DNA of 64,000 bases from a virus (IMGVR_UViG_3300018005_000012:1-64000); one strand, 5' to 3'. Counted from the first letter of the stretch, positions 55,443 to 63,690 are shown. Program-made: numbers and translations. The notes: generated by a model not told the origin, from the sequence alone.

Positions 55443-55952
55443 TTACACTCGTTTTAACTCACCATTTTTTGCTCTCTTGATGAATTGACAACACATACAG
55501 AGGACTTGGTATCCCTCTGGAAAGTTGTTCTTGATGAGCCATGGATAGATTGCTTGGGTTCCTATTGCTTTTAAATGTTTGTTTCCACCACCTTCAATGT
55601 GGTCTATGCTAAGTGCTCGAATGTCTTTGGCTAGAGGACAATTCGGAAGATGTTTATGAAAGATGTCTCGACAATGGGGTTCAATAGCATCAGGGTCGAA
55701 AATTCTGGTGTAATGAAGCAGAACAATCTCTTTGTTCGTCACCCATCGCTCATGACTTGCGACAAGAATGAATTTGCGTTTCTGTCTGTAATAGCCTTTC
55801 TTTTGTTTCAACACTTGGGGTTTTCGACTAGCGTAATTCTCTTTGCTTCGTTTACATTGACATGACTTACACGCATAATAGTTCTGGCGAAAGGATGCTG
55901 GATACCAGTTATCTTCGGTAAGAGAGACACCACAATACTTGCAAACTGCCAT
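55443..55952 (-). CDS. HNH endonuclease, 169 aa (family 1)
   Basis: MAVCKYCGVSLTEDNW at the start aligns with MVNCNRCGVELTPENW of the 57755 gene, so ATG 55952 (28 nt from TTAAATAG) is chosen over TTG 55970. Zinc-binding N-terminal module, then ALSIDHIEGGGNKH and WLIKNNFPEGYQVLCMCC. A free-standing homing endonuclease, apparently inserted upstream of the GNAT gene. Confidence 0.85.
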   Translation of the reverse strand: MAVCKYCGVSLTEDNWYPASFRQNYYACKSCQCKRSKENYASRKPQVLKQKKGYYRQKRKFILVASHERWVTNKEIVLLHYTRIFDPDAIEPHCRDIFHKHLPNCPLAKDIRALSIDHIEGGGNKHLKAIGTQAIYPWLIKNNFPEGYQVLCMCCQFIKRAKNGELKRV

Positions 55953-56009
55953 ACCCATTCTTCGGCACAAGACTATTTAAGTCTTATGGAGAAAAGTGGT
56001 CTTTCAGCA

Positions 56010-56702
56010 TTAGGTAAATCCAAGTATCTCAACAAACTCCTGAAGATACTTCTTAGGGATAGTTTTCCCACTTCGATAGGTCTTCGGGAGTTTGCCCAAT
56101 ATTTCATCCTTTGAGAGAGGACTGTTTAAAAGGTCTTTGAGAGTAACACTTCCTATCGCTTTCGCAAACTGACTACCCATTGCATCTAGCAGATATTCTC
56201 TCTTCTGTTCAAGTGTCCAATCACGCTTCATACCCTCTCTTAAGGGGTAATCTTTCTTCTCCTTAGGCTTGCCCAACTTCACGTTCTGATGAGTGAGAAA
56301 GAGGGCGGTGTCATACTTATCCGTGGTGATGACCAATCCTACACCAAAGGCACGGAAGGCGGTCAATACCTCATAGAAGGCCATCTTCCTCTCTGGATGA
56401 TGGCTAAAGTAGTCCGACAAACTCAACCACTTCTTGACCGACCAATCGTAGAATCCTAGCCCTTCGAGAATAATGAAAGGCTCATAAGCATCCTTGTTGT
56501 TCGAGAGGTCTTTCAACTGTTCAAAGATACGTCCATCATGAACAGAGGCCAGAAAGTCCTTCAGTTCTTTCCTCTCATACATCCTGTTCTTCTCCACGCC
56601 CTGAATGATGATGTCAGTGCCAATCTCAGAGTCCACTACAGTATCGGGTGGCAGATACTCCTTCAGAGTCTCAAATTCCTGCTTGTTGAGGAAGAGCGTC
56701 AT
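56010..56702 (-). CDS. ERCC4/XPF-family nuclease, 230 aa
   Basis: The catalytic signature GVEKNRMYERKELKDFLAS (E-R-K at 43-45, D49), with D24 upstream, matches the XPF/Mus81/Hef nuclease fold. The C-terminal region (KDEILGKLPKTYRSGKTIPK) may be a helix-hairpin-helix-like DNA-binding part. It should cut branched or flap DNA in replication or recombination. ATGA overlap with the upstream gene. Confidence 0.8.
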   Translation of the reverse strand: MTLFLNKQEFETLKEYLPPDTVVDSEIGTDIIIQGVEKNRMYERKELKDFLASVHDGRIFEQLKDLSNNKDAYEPFIILEGLGFYDWSVKKWLSLSDYFSHHPERKMAFYEVLTAFRAFGVGLVITTDKYDTALFLTHQNVKLGKPKEKKDYPLREGMKRDWTLEQKREYLLDAMGSQFAKAIGSVTLKDLLNSPLSKDEILGKLPKTYRSGKTIPKKYLQEFVEILGFT

Positions 56703-57133
56703 AACCACTCACACATCTCTTTCAGAGATGAGAAGATTTGGAAAGCCTCTTTTGGAATATCGTAAAACTTCTCATTATCTCCGCCTGCCTTGTTGGGCAC
56801 AACGACCATCGGAGAAGCCTTGATTTTGTCTACTGAGGTTATGAACACTCTCTCCGAGATTTCAATCAAGAGGTCGAAGTTTAGCGACTCATCGGGAAGA
56901 TGGACAGTAGAAAAGTAGTCCAAATCGTAAAAACGCTTCTCTATTTGCAGTCTCTTCTGATTCCCATGAATTGAACACAAAATGTCAAATGGAGACCTAT
57001 CAGGAATAGTCTTTCCGGCCTCTCCCAAGACCTCGATTCCTGCCTCTTTCAATGCGACAACCACAGCATTTTGCCCTATCATACCTAGTTCCCCATGTTC
57101 CTTGTCATAGATTTTCCTAGTTCCTTCTGGCAC
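56699..57133 (-). CDS. PD-(D/E)XK-like nuclease, 144 aa
   Basis: GQNAVVVALKEAGIEV helix, then SPFDILCSIHGNQKRLQIEKR, whose D and E-x-K spacing fits the restriction-like nuclease core. It is followed by TSVDKIK. It may be a Holliday-junction resolvase-like enzyme, working with the adjacent ERCC4 nuclease. GTG start. Confidence 0.55.
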   Translation of the reverse strand: MPEGTRKIYDKEHGELGMIGQNAVVVALKEAGIEVLGEAGKTIPDRSPFDILCSIHGNQKRLQIEKRFYDLDYFSTVHLPDESLNFDLLIEISERVFITSVDKIKASPMVVVPNKAGGDNEKFYDIPKEAFQIFSSLKEMCEWL

Positions 57134-57135
57134 AT

Positions 57136-57363
57136 CTATCCCTTTAGCCCGAACCTTAATAAGTGTTTCAGCGTCTTGAGGCTGGTGTTCTCATCCCAAT
57201 TCACGTTCTTCTTGATAGACTTATCCCAACACTTATCACCCATTGGATAGCCCATTCCTGTAACACTTATCGTGGCCAACTCCTTCCCATTACAGAAGAG
57301 GCACAGTTTGTCGTCTATGGTCGGCACATTTCCCAACGGATTTGCTGTCGCTTTCTTGCCCAT
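57136..57363 (-). CDS. Small Cys-containing protein, 75 aa
   Basis: LCLFCNGKELATISVTGMGY and a later DKCWDKS suggest one zinc site. Its promoter is half of a bidirectional element (57385-57392), 28 nt from the ATG, followed by CCATAGGGGTGGTATGG as at 980-996. Confidence 0.6.
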   Translation of the reverse strand: MGKKATANPLGNVPTIDDKLCLFCNGKELATISVTGMGYPMGDKCWDKSIKKNVNWDENTSLKTLKHLLRFGLKG

Positions 57364-57384
57364 ACCACCCCTATGGCATAAACC

Positions 57385-57392
57385 TTTTTAAG
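57385..57392. promoter_or_regulatory. Bidirectional TATA element
   Basis: TTTTTAAG on the plus strand (30 nt to the ATG at 57415) and CTTAAAAA on the minus strand (28 nt to the ATG at 57363). Confidence 0.55.
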
Positions 57393-57414
57393 TCTTTCTG
57401 TCCATAGGTTGCCG

Positions 57415-57558
57415 ATGAGATTCGACATACAGCATCTCTGTGCCTGCAATTGCGGATGCAAAAGGATGTGTCCCATAGACTATGACTTGTGCATTGTCTG
57501 TGTAGCCAGTGGTCATGTAAAACCCTTAAATAGGGTGGCGAGAGAGGGTGTGGTATGA
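57415..57558 (+). CDS. Cys-rich mini-protein, 47 aa
   Basis: LCACNCGCKRMCPIDYDLCIVC holds eight Cys in about 22 residues, a dense metal-binding cluster. Basic tail. ATGA overlap with the next gene, whose promoter lies within its end. Confidence 0.55.
   Translation: MRFDIQHLCACNCGCKRMCPIDYDLCIVCVASGHVKPLNRVAREGVV
57526..57532 (+). promoter_or_regulatory. Promoter of the 57555 gene
   Basis: TTAAATA, then GAGAGAGGGTGTGG, with the ATG at 57555 29 nt downstream. Confidence 0.6.
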
Positions 57559-57707
57559 AAGAAGAAGAGTTCAAAGCCCAGAACCAGAAGGAAGCCCAAC
57601 TGTGTCCAAGAGGACACGCCCATGCTAGAGCCAGAGACGAAGGGAAACTCAAGTGTGAAAGTTGCGACTGTGCAGTAGTATGTAGGGTGGACACACTTAG
57701 AACTTGA
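57555..57707 (+). CDS. Zinc-binding mini-protein, 50 aa
   Basis: CPRGHAHARARDEGKLKCES then CDCAVVC: a Cys/His site followed by a Cys cluster, with a helical charged N-terminus. Start supported by promoter and ATGA overlap. Confidence 0.55.
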   Translation: MKEEEFKAQNQKEAQLCPRGHAHARARDEGKLKCESCDCAVVCRVDTLRT

Positions 57708-57754
57708 TATTTCGGCAAAAAGACTTAAATACTCGCTCCATATACATATAAGGT

Positions 57755-58279
57755 ATGGTCAACTGTAATAGGTGCGGAGTTGAGTTAACTCCTGAAAATT
57801 GGTCTGCAAAAGGAACACATGGATTCAGATGTAAAAATTGCCATGCCTTAACAATGAGAGAATGGCGACAAAAGAACCCACAAAAGGTTCTAGACTATCG
57901 CAAAGACTACGGTAACACTCATAGAAAGGAGATTCGTGAAGGAGATGCACGACACAGAGAAAGAGCCAAAATTATCGTCAACGAATACTATTCTAATGGA
58001 ACGAATGCGTGTGCAGACCCCCATCATTTGCATCTTCCCAATGACCCCATTGCTCGTGATATTCGTGCTCTTGAGATAGACCACATCGGAGATGATGGAC
58101 AAGACGAGAGAAAGAAACTTGGAAAGGTAGGGTCTGGATGGCTATTCTACGATTGGCTCATTAAACACAACTTTCCAAAGGGATACCAAGTGTTATGTGC
58201 CAGTTGTAACCGTATTAAGCAAATAGAACACCTTAAGAGAGAACGCTTAAATAGGTTAAAGCAGATACCCCTGCCATGA
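57755..58279 (+). CDS. HNH endonuclease, 174 aa (family 1)
   Basis: MVNCNRCGVELTPENW ... CKNCHAL zinc module, Lys/Arg-rich helix, CADPHHLHLPNDP, ALEIDHIGDDG (D-H) and WLIKHNFPKGYQVLCASCN. Paralogue of the 44147 and 55443 genes. TTAAATA at 57725 is 30 nt upstream. Confidence 0.85.
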   Translation: MVNCNRCGVELTPENWSAKGTHGFRCKNCHALTMREWRQKNPQKVLDYRKDYGNTHRKEIREGDARHRERAKIIVNEYYSNGTNACADPHHLHLPNDPIARDIRALEIDHIGDDGQDERKKLGKVGSGWLFYDWLIKHNFPKGYQVLCASCNRIKQIEHLKRERLNRLKQIPLP

Positions 58280-58598
58280 GACTCGTAAAGAGAGGTGATA
58301 AAACAATTGGCATATAGGAATCCTGATAGAGAAGACCCTGATAGCCATAGTTGCTTTCGGTAAGGCTCGTGAGATACAGCGAAGGACTGGCATCCTTCTA
58401 GGTCTGGAGAGTCATTCTATCATTTCTGAGATGTGTAGGCTCTGGGGTGTTAACAACGCAGACGAGTTCTATATGAGGATGAACTCAATGACCAATGCCG
58501 AACTTATAGCGGCTGTGGATGCGGCCAAGGCCAGACTAAGAAAGAAGAAAGGATTGACGGTGGCAGACCAAATAGAGGTGTTGGCTGGAGTTGCCTGA
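58276..58598 (+). pseudogene. Frameshifted small gene in the terminase-small-subunit position
   Basis: An ATG at 58276 lies about 29 nt from a TTAAATA box but stops after 13 codons (MRLVKRGDKTIGI). A frame one base back continues open to 58598 with AFGKAREIQRRTGILLGLES and ADEFYMRMNSMTNAELIAAV. A -1 shift, or loss of one TA in the ATATAG, would join them into about 105 residues. Its place before a gene and the terminase suggests a small terminase subunit, but no HTH is certain. The internal ATG at 58431 could give 55 residues alone. Confidence 0.4.
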
Positions 58599-59262
58599 TT
58601 CTCGCAAACTTTCCGACATTGAGAAGCAACTCGTCCAACAGAGCATTCAGAGGCACATGGACGAACTCTTCCAGTGGACTCAGGTGAAGATGGCTCTCCG
58701 TCTGCTTAAGGAAGACGAGGGCATAAATCAGGACGAATTGAAGTATGTGGAACAGGGGTTGAACGGGGTCTTCAACAACATCCTCAGAGACATCGTGCCA
58801 AGAGTGGAGAAGAGAAAGAAGACCTTCATTGAGATGACGGATGAAGACTTCGGTGAAATGGTCAAATCCGACCCTCTACTCTCTTACTTCCGAAAGGAAG
58901 ATTTCATCTACCACGTTACGGCCCCAGACTACGAAGAGAAGGAGCATCCCATCAAAGACCTCATCTATTCGCCACCTAGCAACAACCGTTTCATGCTAAT
59001 CGCAACCATAGGAAAGGACGCTCATGGCGTAGAGCAGAGTTGGGCAATCGTAGACTCCAATCCAGTCACCCAAGCAGTTGTTTCAACTAACAAAGATGGA
59101 ACTCCCAAAGATACGGTTGCTCACGGAGTCTACCGAATCTACTGTTTCAAGTGTAAGGAGTTCTTTACCTTTGAGTTGAATGCGGGACAAAACGTGGAGC
59201 AGATAGCCTGCGACAAATGCAACTCCACGATAATTGAGAAGAGGTTTAAGGTTCATCAGTAG
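58591..59262 (+). CDS. Hypothetical zinc-ribbon protein, 223 aa
   Basis: TTG start overlapping the previous stop. Helical N-terminal half (EKQLVQQSIQRHMDELFQWT), beta-rich second half, and a C-terminal ribbon YCFKCKEFFTFELNAGQN ... CDKCNS. Lies between the putative small terminase and TerL, so a packaging role is possible. Confidence 0.6.
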   Translation: MPDSRKLSDIEKQLVQQSIQRHMDELFQWTQVKMALRLLKEDEGINQDELKYVEQGLNGVFNNILRDIVPRVEKRKKTFIEMTDEDFGEMVKSDPLLSYFRKEDFIYHVTAPDYEEKEHPIKDLIYSPPSNNRFMLIATIGKDAHGVEQSWAIVDSNPVTQAVVSTNKDGTPKDTVAHGVYRIYCFKCKEFFTFELNAGQNVEQIACDKCNSTIIEKRFKVHQ

Positions 59263-59674
59263 TTTCGAGAACGTTGGCAAGAAGATAATTATCTGCCAAG
59301 GCTTTCCATTCCGTTTTTTCGAGAAACCCAAGTCCAGTATTGCAACCATTACAAAGTAAACCTCTTACCTTACCAGTTTTATGATTATGGTCAACTCCAT
59401 ATCCATGTTGAGTTCTTTTCAATGGCTTTTGGCAAATTGCACAAAGACCATTTTGAACTAACCACATTGTCTCAAAATCTTCTAAAGAGAGACCAAGTTT
59501 TTTCAAACGCATAATGAGAAATTCTTGTTTATCTCGTCTCTTAATGTGCCGAAGTCTTTCCTTTGCCTGTAGTTGTTCTCTATGTGATTTACGATATTCT
59601 CGATTGTATTCGTTCCAGTGCTCCCTATTTTTACGTCTCCATTCTCTGCAATATTCCTTATTATCATAAGGCAT
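59246..59674 (-). CDS. Endonuclease VII-like nuclease, 142 aa
   Basis: LCAICQKPLKRTQHGYGVDH-N-H then GLLCNGCNTGLGFLEKTEW is the endonuclease VII signature. The N-terminal part is Arg/Lys/Tyr-rich (CREWRRKNREHWNEYNREY), typical of mobile versions. ATG 59674 is 30 nt from the palindromic box CACTTATAAGTG; GTG 59698 is the alternative. Confidence 0.85.
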   Translation of the reverse strand: MPYDNKEYCREWRRKNREHWNEYNREYRKSHREQLQAKERLRHIKRRDKQEFLIMRLKKLGLSLEDFETMWLVQNGLCAICQKPLKRTQHGYGVDHNHKTGKVRGLLCNGCNTGLGFLEKTEWKALADNYLLANVLETTDEP

Positions 59675-59694
59675 ATAATTACCATAATACAGAC

Positions 59695-59955
59695 TCACTT
59701 ATAAGTGTTTCCATACTCTTCGGCCAAAGTTTCGTCAAGCCTTTCTGCTATAGAAATCAAATAAGTTAGATAATGATAAAACTCGTGAGCCAATGTTTGT
59801 TTTGAAACATTACTATTTACAACAATGACACATTTCCCAATATCAAATTGGGCTTCAAAATCATCGTGAATTTTGGTGGCCATCACTCCTATATAGGGAA
59901 CACGATACTTTTCACATAAACCATCTATCATTCGTTGGGCTTGTTCATGATTCAT
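59695..59955 (-). CDS. Putative small zincin (HEXXH), 86 aa
   Basis: QTLAHEFYHYLTYL gives HEXXH (H57, E58, H61), and ERLDETLAEEYGN downstream may supply a Glu ligand, as in ImmA/IrrE or SprT-like peptidases. It is short, with just a beta hairpin and two helices, so it may be a minimal or inactive version. Confidence 0.55.
   Translation of the reverse strand: MNHEQAQRMIDGLCEKYRVPYIGVMATKIHDDFEAQFDIGKCVIVVNSNVSKQTLAHEFYHYLTYLISIAERLDETLAEEYGNTYK
59696..59707. promoter_or_regulatory. Palindromic TATA element
   Basis: CACTTATAAGTG, self-complementary, 30 nt from the endonuclease VII ATG. Similar to the palindrome at 3780-3793. Confidence 0.55.
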
Positions 59956-60009
59956 TCAATCACCTTATAAGGCCATAATACAAGACCTTCACCCGCTTAG
60001 TCATAACAC

Positions 60010-60015
60010 TTATAA
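60010..60015 (+). promoter_or_regulatory. Terminase promoter
   Basis: TTATAA, 30 nt upstream of the ATG at 60040. A second box CTATATAAAC lies at about 60024-60033 but is too close to the start for the usual spacing. Confidence 0.5.
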
Positions 60016-60039
60016 CCACCCCAAACTATATAAACATTC

Positions 60040-61593
60040 ATGAGCAGTGTGAACGAAAGGCTCCTTAAGACCATAGAAACCGAGTTCGGTCAAATCAAGG
60101 ACATACAGCCAAAGGACGTAGAGTTAGACCTTAGTGACCCCGTTACATTTGTTGAGAAGTATGTGACCCTGCCAGAGAAGGCCCCACCCGAACAGAAGAC
60201 TTGGTTCGAGAAGCGGCCTTGGCTTCCAGAACTCTACCGAGATGAGAGCAAACGAATCGTCATAGTCAAGGGCAGACAGATGGAAGTCTCCGAGTATGCT
60301 GTCAATATGCTCTTCTATTGGGGTCTCAAGTGGCCGGGAAAGTATATCTACGCTTCATCTTCGGGTGAGAAGGCAGACAACTTCAGCCACGATAGGTTCC
60401 AAAAGCAACTGCTCCGAAGCCCCACTCTTCAAGCCCTCACAAGAGGGCAGGCTGTCAGAAGGATTGTCTATGGCAACTCTCAACTCTACTTCATGACAGG
60501 CTATGAAGACACCAAAACCTTGAGAAGCATTGACGCTGATGGCATCATTCTAGACGAGTTCCAAGACTATAGAGCCAACTCCGTCCCTATCGCAGAAGAG
60601 GGCATCCAACACAGTGCTCTGAAGAGGCTGTGGGTAATCGGAACGCCTCTGCTAACCGGAACCAACTTCTCCAATCTCTGGGATAACAGCACAAAGAAGG
60701 AATGGAAGGTGGATAAACAAGTGTGGGAAGTGGAGAATCCTGAGTCCGATAAGGCATGGACTGGATACCACATCAGTCAAGATTTCGCTGTGAATGTCTG
60801 GATTACACCAGAAGACATGGAATACAGACGCAAGAAGAAGCCACGACAGGAGTTCATGAACGAGGTCTTGGGGCTATTCTATGCTGGTCTTGGCAGACCA
60901 ACTGACTACGGTTACATGAGAACCCTCTTCAGTCCGGTCTTGACGAAGGGACAGTTTGCGGCAAACGATTTGCTACTGGCTGGTGTAGATTGGGGTGTCT
61001 CAAAGGCCAACACCGTCTTCTACGTCATCCGTCCCCGCCTCTTGGAGTTACCAGACATCTACACTCTCGACACCATCTACATCGAGAAGGTGGAAGACCC
61101 AGACCTCACCAAACAGATTACCAGAGTGGCCACCCTGCTCAAGACCTTTCCCATAAGACTAGCCATGCTAGACTATGGTTCAGGCTTCGTCCAGAATCAG
61201 ACACTCTTCAAGGAGTTCGGCAATCGTGTGATGCAAGTGGAGTTGGGCAGTGGCAAAGCGGGCCAACCCATCACCATTGAAAACACACCTTTTGGCAGAT
61301 TTGTGAAGGTGAACAGAACGTGGGCCATTGACACGGCTATGGATTACGTCACCAAACCAGAGAGGTTCAGAATCTACAGTGAGGTAGATGAAGGAACACG
61401 AGACTGGATTATCAGCGACTTCCTAGCGGAGTATCCAGAGAACAGCACGACTACGGGCAAGAAGATATGGGTTCACAACCCCGATACCACCGATGACGTT
61501 CTCATGGCCTTCGTCAACGCTGTAATAGGCTTCCACCTTCAGAAGGGCTCCACGGTATCGGGAAATGCCGAAGACTGGATTTCCTTCGTCTAG
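60040..61593 (+). CDS. terL: Terminase large subunit, 517 aa
   Basis: ATPase: a deviant Walker A VKGRQMEVSEY (77-84, with K-x-R-Q-M as in TerL but E instead of the usual G) and Walker B DGIILDEFQDY (D172, E173). The EFMNEVLGLFYAGLGRP linker is typical of terminases, and the nuclease domain starts with LLAGVDWGVSKANTV, with later Asp residues (AMLDYGSG, TTDDVLMAF). It packages DNA through the portal. Size fits the family. Confidence 0.9.
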   Translation: MSSVNERLLKTIETEFGQIKDIQPKDVELDLSDPVTFVEKYVTLPEKAPPEQKTWFEKRPWLPELYRDESKRIVIVKGRQMEVSEYAVNMLFYWGLKWPGKYIYASSSGEKADNFSHDRFQKQLLRSPTLQALTRGQAVRRIVYGNSQLYFMTGYEDTKTLRSIDADGIILDEFQDYRANSVPIAEEGIQHSALKRLWVIGTPLLTGTNFSNLWDNSTKKEWKVDKQVWEVENPESDKAWTGYHISQDFAVNVWITPEDMEYRRKKKPRQEFMNEVLGLFYAGLGRPTDYGYMRTLFSPVLTKGQFAANDLLLAGVDWGVSKANTVFYVIRPRLLELPDIYTLDTIYIEKVEDPDLTKQITRVATLLKTFPIRLAMLDYGSGFVQNQTLFKEFGNRVMQVELGSGKAGQPITIENTPFGRFVKVNRTWAIDTAMDYVTKPERFRIYSEVDEGTRDWIISDFLAEYPENSTTTGKKIWVHNPDTTDDVLMAFVNAVIGFHLQKGSTVSGNAEDWISFV

Positions 61594-61598
61594 TAGGC

Positions 61599-61607
61599 TT
61601 TAAATAA
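61599..61607 (+). promoter_or_regulatory. Promoter of the LAGLIDADG gene
   Basis: TTTAAATAA, 30 nt from the ATG at 61629. Confidence 0.65.
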
Positions 61608-61610
61608 GAC

Positions 61611-61626
61611 GAGTATTATAATACTC
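61611..61626. promoter_or_regulatory. 16-bp perfect palindrome at the transcription start
   Basis: GAGTATTATAATACTC lies between the TATA box and the ATG at 61629, where an operator would block initiation. An autoregulatory site for the homing endonuclease is one possibility. Confidence 0.5.
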
Positions 61627-61628
61627 AT

Positions 61629-62072
61629 ATGGATTGGTCTTACGTTGCTGGTCTGTTTGATGGGGAAGGTAGTGTTACATTCCTCAAAAATAAGGGGAGT
61701 TTCCATCTTATGATAAGCATTTCGGCTTCACATCAACCAACTCGACAAGCATTGGAAGAGTTCTTAACTCAGAGGGGGATTAGTTCGTCTACTTCCACTA
61801 CCAAAAATCCTTTGGGTCAAAGTAGTCGTATCGTAATAGAAAACTGGGATGGAGCAAGAAAGTTTTGTCATGCCATTCTTCCTTATGTAATCGAGAAGAA
61901 ACGTCATATTGCGATAGTATTCAAGATTTTCCAATTAAGAACAAAAGTGGCCTTGAATGATGAGATGTTTATCTCTCATACTGCCGAATTTGACGCTTTG
62001 CGGCAAGAACTTCATGCTCTAGCCAACAAAGGGCCGTCCCTTAAGAGAGAGTGGGAAAACACCTTTAAATAG
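61629..62072 (+). CDS. LAGLIDADG homing endonuclease, 147 aa
   Basis: A single dodecapeptide motif VAGLFDGEGSV near the N-terminus, followed by strands and DGARKFCHAILPYVIEKKRH, as in single-motif homodimeric LAGLIDADG enzymes. Free-standing between TerL and the next gene. Its last codons overlap the next promoter. Confidence 0.9.
   Translation: MDWSYVAGLFDGEGSVTFLKNKGSFHLMISISASHQPTRQALEEFLTQRGISSSTSTTKNPLGQSSRIVIENWDGARKFCHAILPYVIEKKRHIAIVFKIFQLRTKVALNDEMFISHTAEFDALRQELHALANKGPSLKREWENTFK
62064..62072 (+). promoter_or_regulatory. Promoter of the 62097 gene
   Basis: TTTAAATAG overlapping the end of the LAGLIDADG gene, 33 nt from the ATG at 62097. Confidence 0.65.
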
Positions 62073-62096
62073 TTCCCTCACCCTAATCATGTTAGT

Positions 62097-63683
62097 ATGG
62101 CACAGCCCCCAGATGAAGGAGTCATTCCTAGAGACCCAACAGTTTGGAATTACATTGAACCGAGTGCTCCTGCTCCAGAACCAGAGGCCCAACCACTAAG
62201 TCCTGAGACAGCACAATCTACACCTGCTCCTTACGATACAATAAATGTTGCTTTGGACGGATGGGAATATCGCATCTTCACAGAATGGTTGGGCGAAGAC
62301 GAGATAGAGCAAAAGAAGAATGTGGACATCTTCCTTGACATACTTAAAAAGTATGACTCCTCTGCGTCAGCCACTCATGAGAAATCTAAGAAACATTCCG
62401 GCTACTCTTGGGTATTTCGTTTCGGCTTGCTTGGCGACCCTGCAAACGTGACAGAAGCAATCGAGAATACCGATGCCCAACTCCTTAGTATGACCTCAAA
62501 TTGGAAAGTAAAAAACGGAACAGCGAAAGCACTTGTGAAAAGGATGGATGGAACAGAAGACGTTTACGAACTTCCTCCAGACCTAATCTCTTCCGACATC
62601 GCCACCACCATGTATAGACTTCTAGACTTGGTGCAAACTGGCGGGACTAAACCATCCCCTGAGACTGAATCCAGAACCTCAGAACTCCGCCAAATGACAT
62701 CTCCCGATTCTGATGAGTATTGCACAGAGCATAATAAGACGGGTGCAGAACACACCGATGAAGAGAGAGAACAAGACATATTAGGAGCAAAAGGAGAGGA
62801 AGGCTATCCAGAGGACAGAGTTGATATGAAATTGTCATACCCCTCAAGACCAGAACCAGTGCCAGAGCCAGAAGAGAAAGAACCGCTTATAGACATTCCG
62901 AGTCTTGTTGAAGGTATACAAAGAGGAGAGAAAGAGGACGAGGCTGGTCACAAGTGCCCAAATTGTGGGTCATACAATACCACCCCAATAAACGAAGCAA
63001 AAACTCAATACAGATGTCTGGACTGTCACGAGCCTTGGGAGTGTGAGAAATGCACCAAAGATTGGGAGAAGAGTGAAGATGATGGCATCGCTAGTCTTGA
63101 GTCAGAATTAGAAGGTTTAGAGACTGCCATTCAGAGCATGGACTTTGGAAATAAGAGTTGGACTCCGGGCTATCAGGCCGTTCCAAAGGCTCTGACTGAA
63201 GGTAAAGAGCCATTCAAACACAAACCAATCAAACCACGAATGGGAGACCTGCCCGGTTCCGAGACCACTGAATTTGACGAAACTGGAAGACCCAAGCAAT
63301 ATCCCTATCTTGAACAAGAACCCATGCCAGAGCCAGAGCCGCAACCCGACTGGGGCAGATGGAAAAAGGACGTAGATACCTACAGCACAGAGATGTCCAA
63401 TCTCATTGACACCGTTCTCAAAATCGGAGACGACCCAACAGGGACTCCTGAGGCGATAGAAAAGACTGGAAAGGTAGCCGCAGACAGAATGAAAGAGATT
63501 GTGGATTGGGCAACAGAGTTGCTTGAGAAGGTCACAAAACAGATGGAAACCTCTCTAGACGCAGGCCCAGACCCAGAGTATATCATAGACAGTCTCCAGA
63601 ACATGATTGACTACGGGAACCGTTTCCATATGCTTCTCATCCAAAGTCAAGAGAAGGCTAAGACGATGAGCATCCCACAGTAG
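62097..63683 (+). CDS. Acidic Pro-rich zinc protein, 528 aa
   Basis: A Pro-rich start, a helical/beta domain (about residues 50-190), an acidic linker, a central zinc element CPNCGSYNTTPINEAKTQYR ... CLDCHEPWECEKC, further linker, and a helical C-terminal domain (about 410-528). Overall like the 36344 product in having zinc plus acidic helices. A scaffold or virion-internal role is conceivable; no family recognised. Confidence 0.6.
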   Translation: MAQPPDEGVIPRDPTVWNYIEPSAPAPEPEAQPLSPETAQSTPAPYDTINVALDGWEYRIFTEWLGEDEIEQKKNVDIFLDILKKYDSSASATHEKSKKHSGYSWVFRFGLLGDPANVTEAIENTDAQLLSMTSNWKVKNGTAKALVKRMDGTEDVYELPPDLISSDIATTMYRLLDLVQTGGTKPSPETESRTSELRQMTSPDSDEYCTEHNKTGAEHTDEEREQDILGAKGEEGYPEDRVDMKLSYPSRPEPVPEPEEKEPLIDIPSLVEGIQRGEKEDEAGHKCPNCGSYNTTPINEAKTQYRCLDCHEPWECEKCTKDWEKSEDDGIASLESELEGLETAIQSMDFGNKSWTPGYQAVPKALTEGKEPFKHKPIKPRMGDLPGSETTEFDETGRPKQYPYLEQEPMPEPEPQPDWGRWKKDVDTYSTEMSNLIDTVLKIGDDPTGTPEAIEKTGKVAADRMKEIVDWATELLEKVTKQMETSLDAGPDPEYIIDSLQNMIDYGNRFHMLLIQSQEKAKTMSIPQ

Positions 63684-63690
63684 TCAAATC

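Noticed and set aside
60040-60070. Eighth LANQxEL tag at the terminase N-terminus (MSSVNERLLK)
   Set aside because: Lacks the L-A-N core and the E-L pair; similarity is no better than chance.
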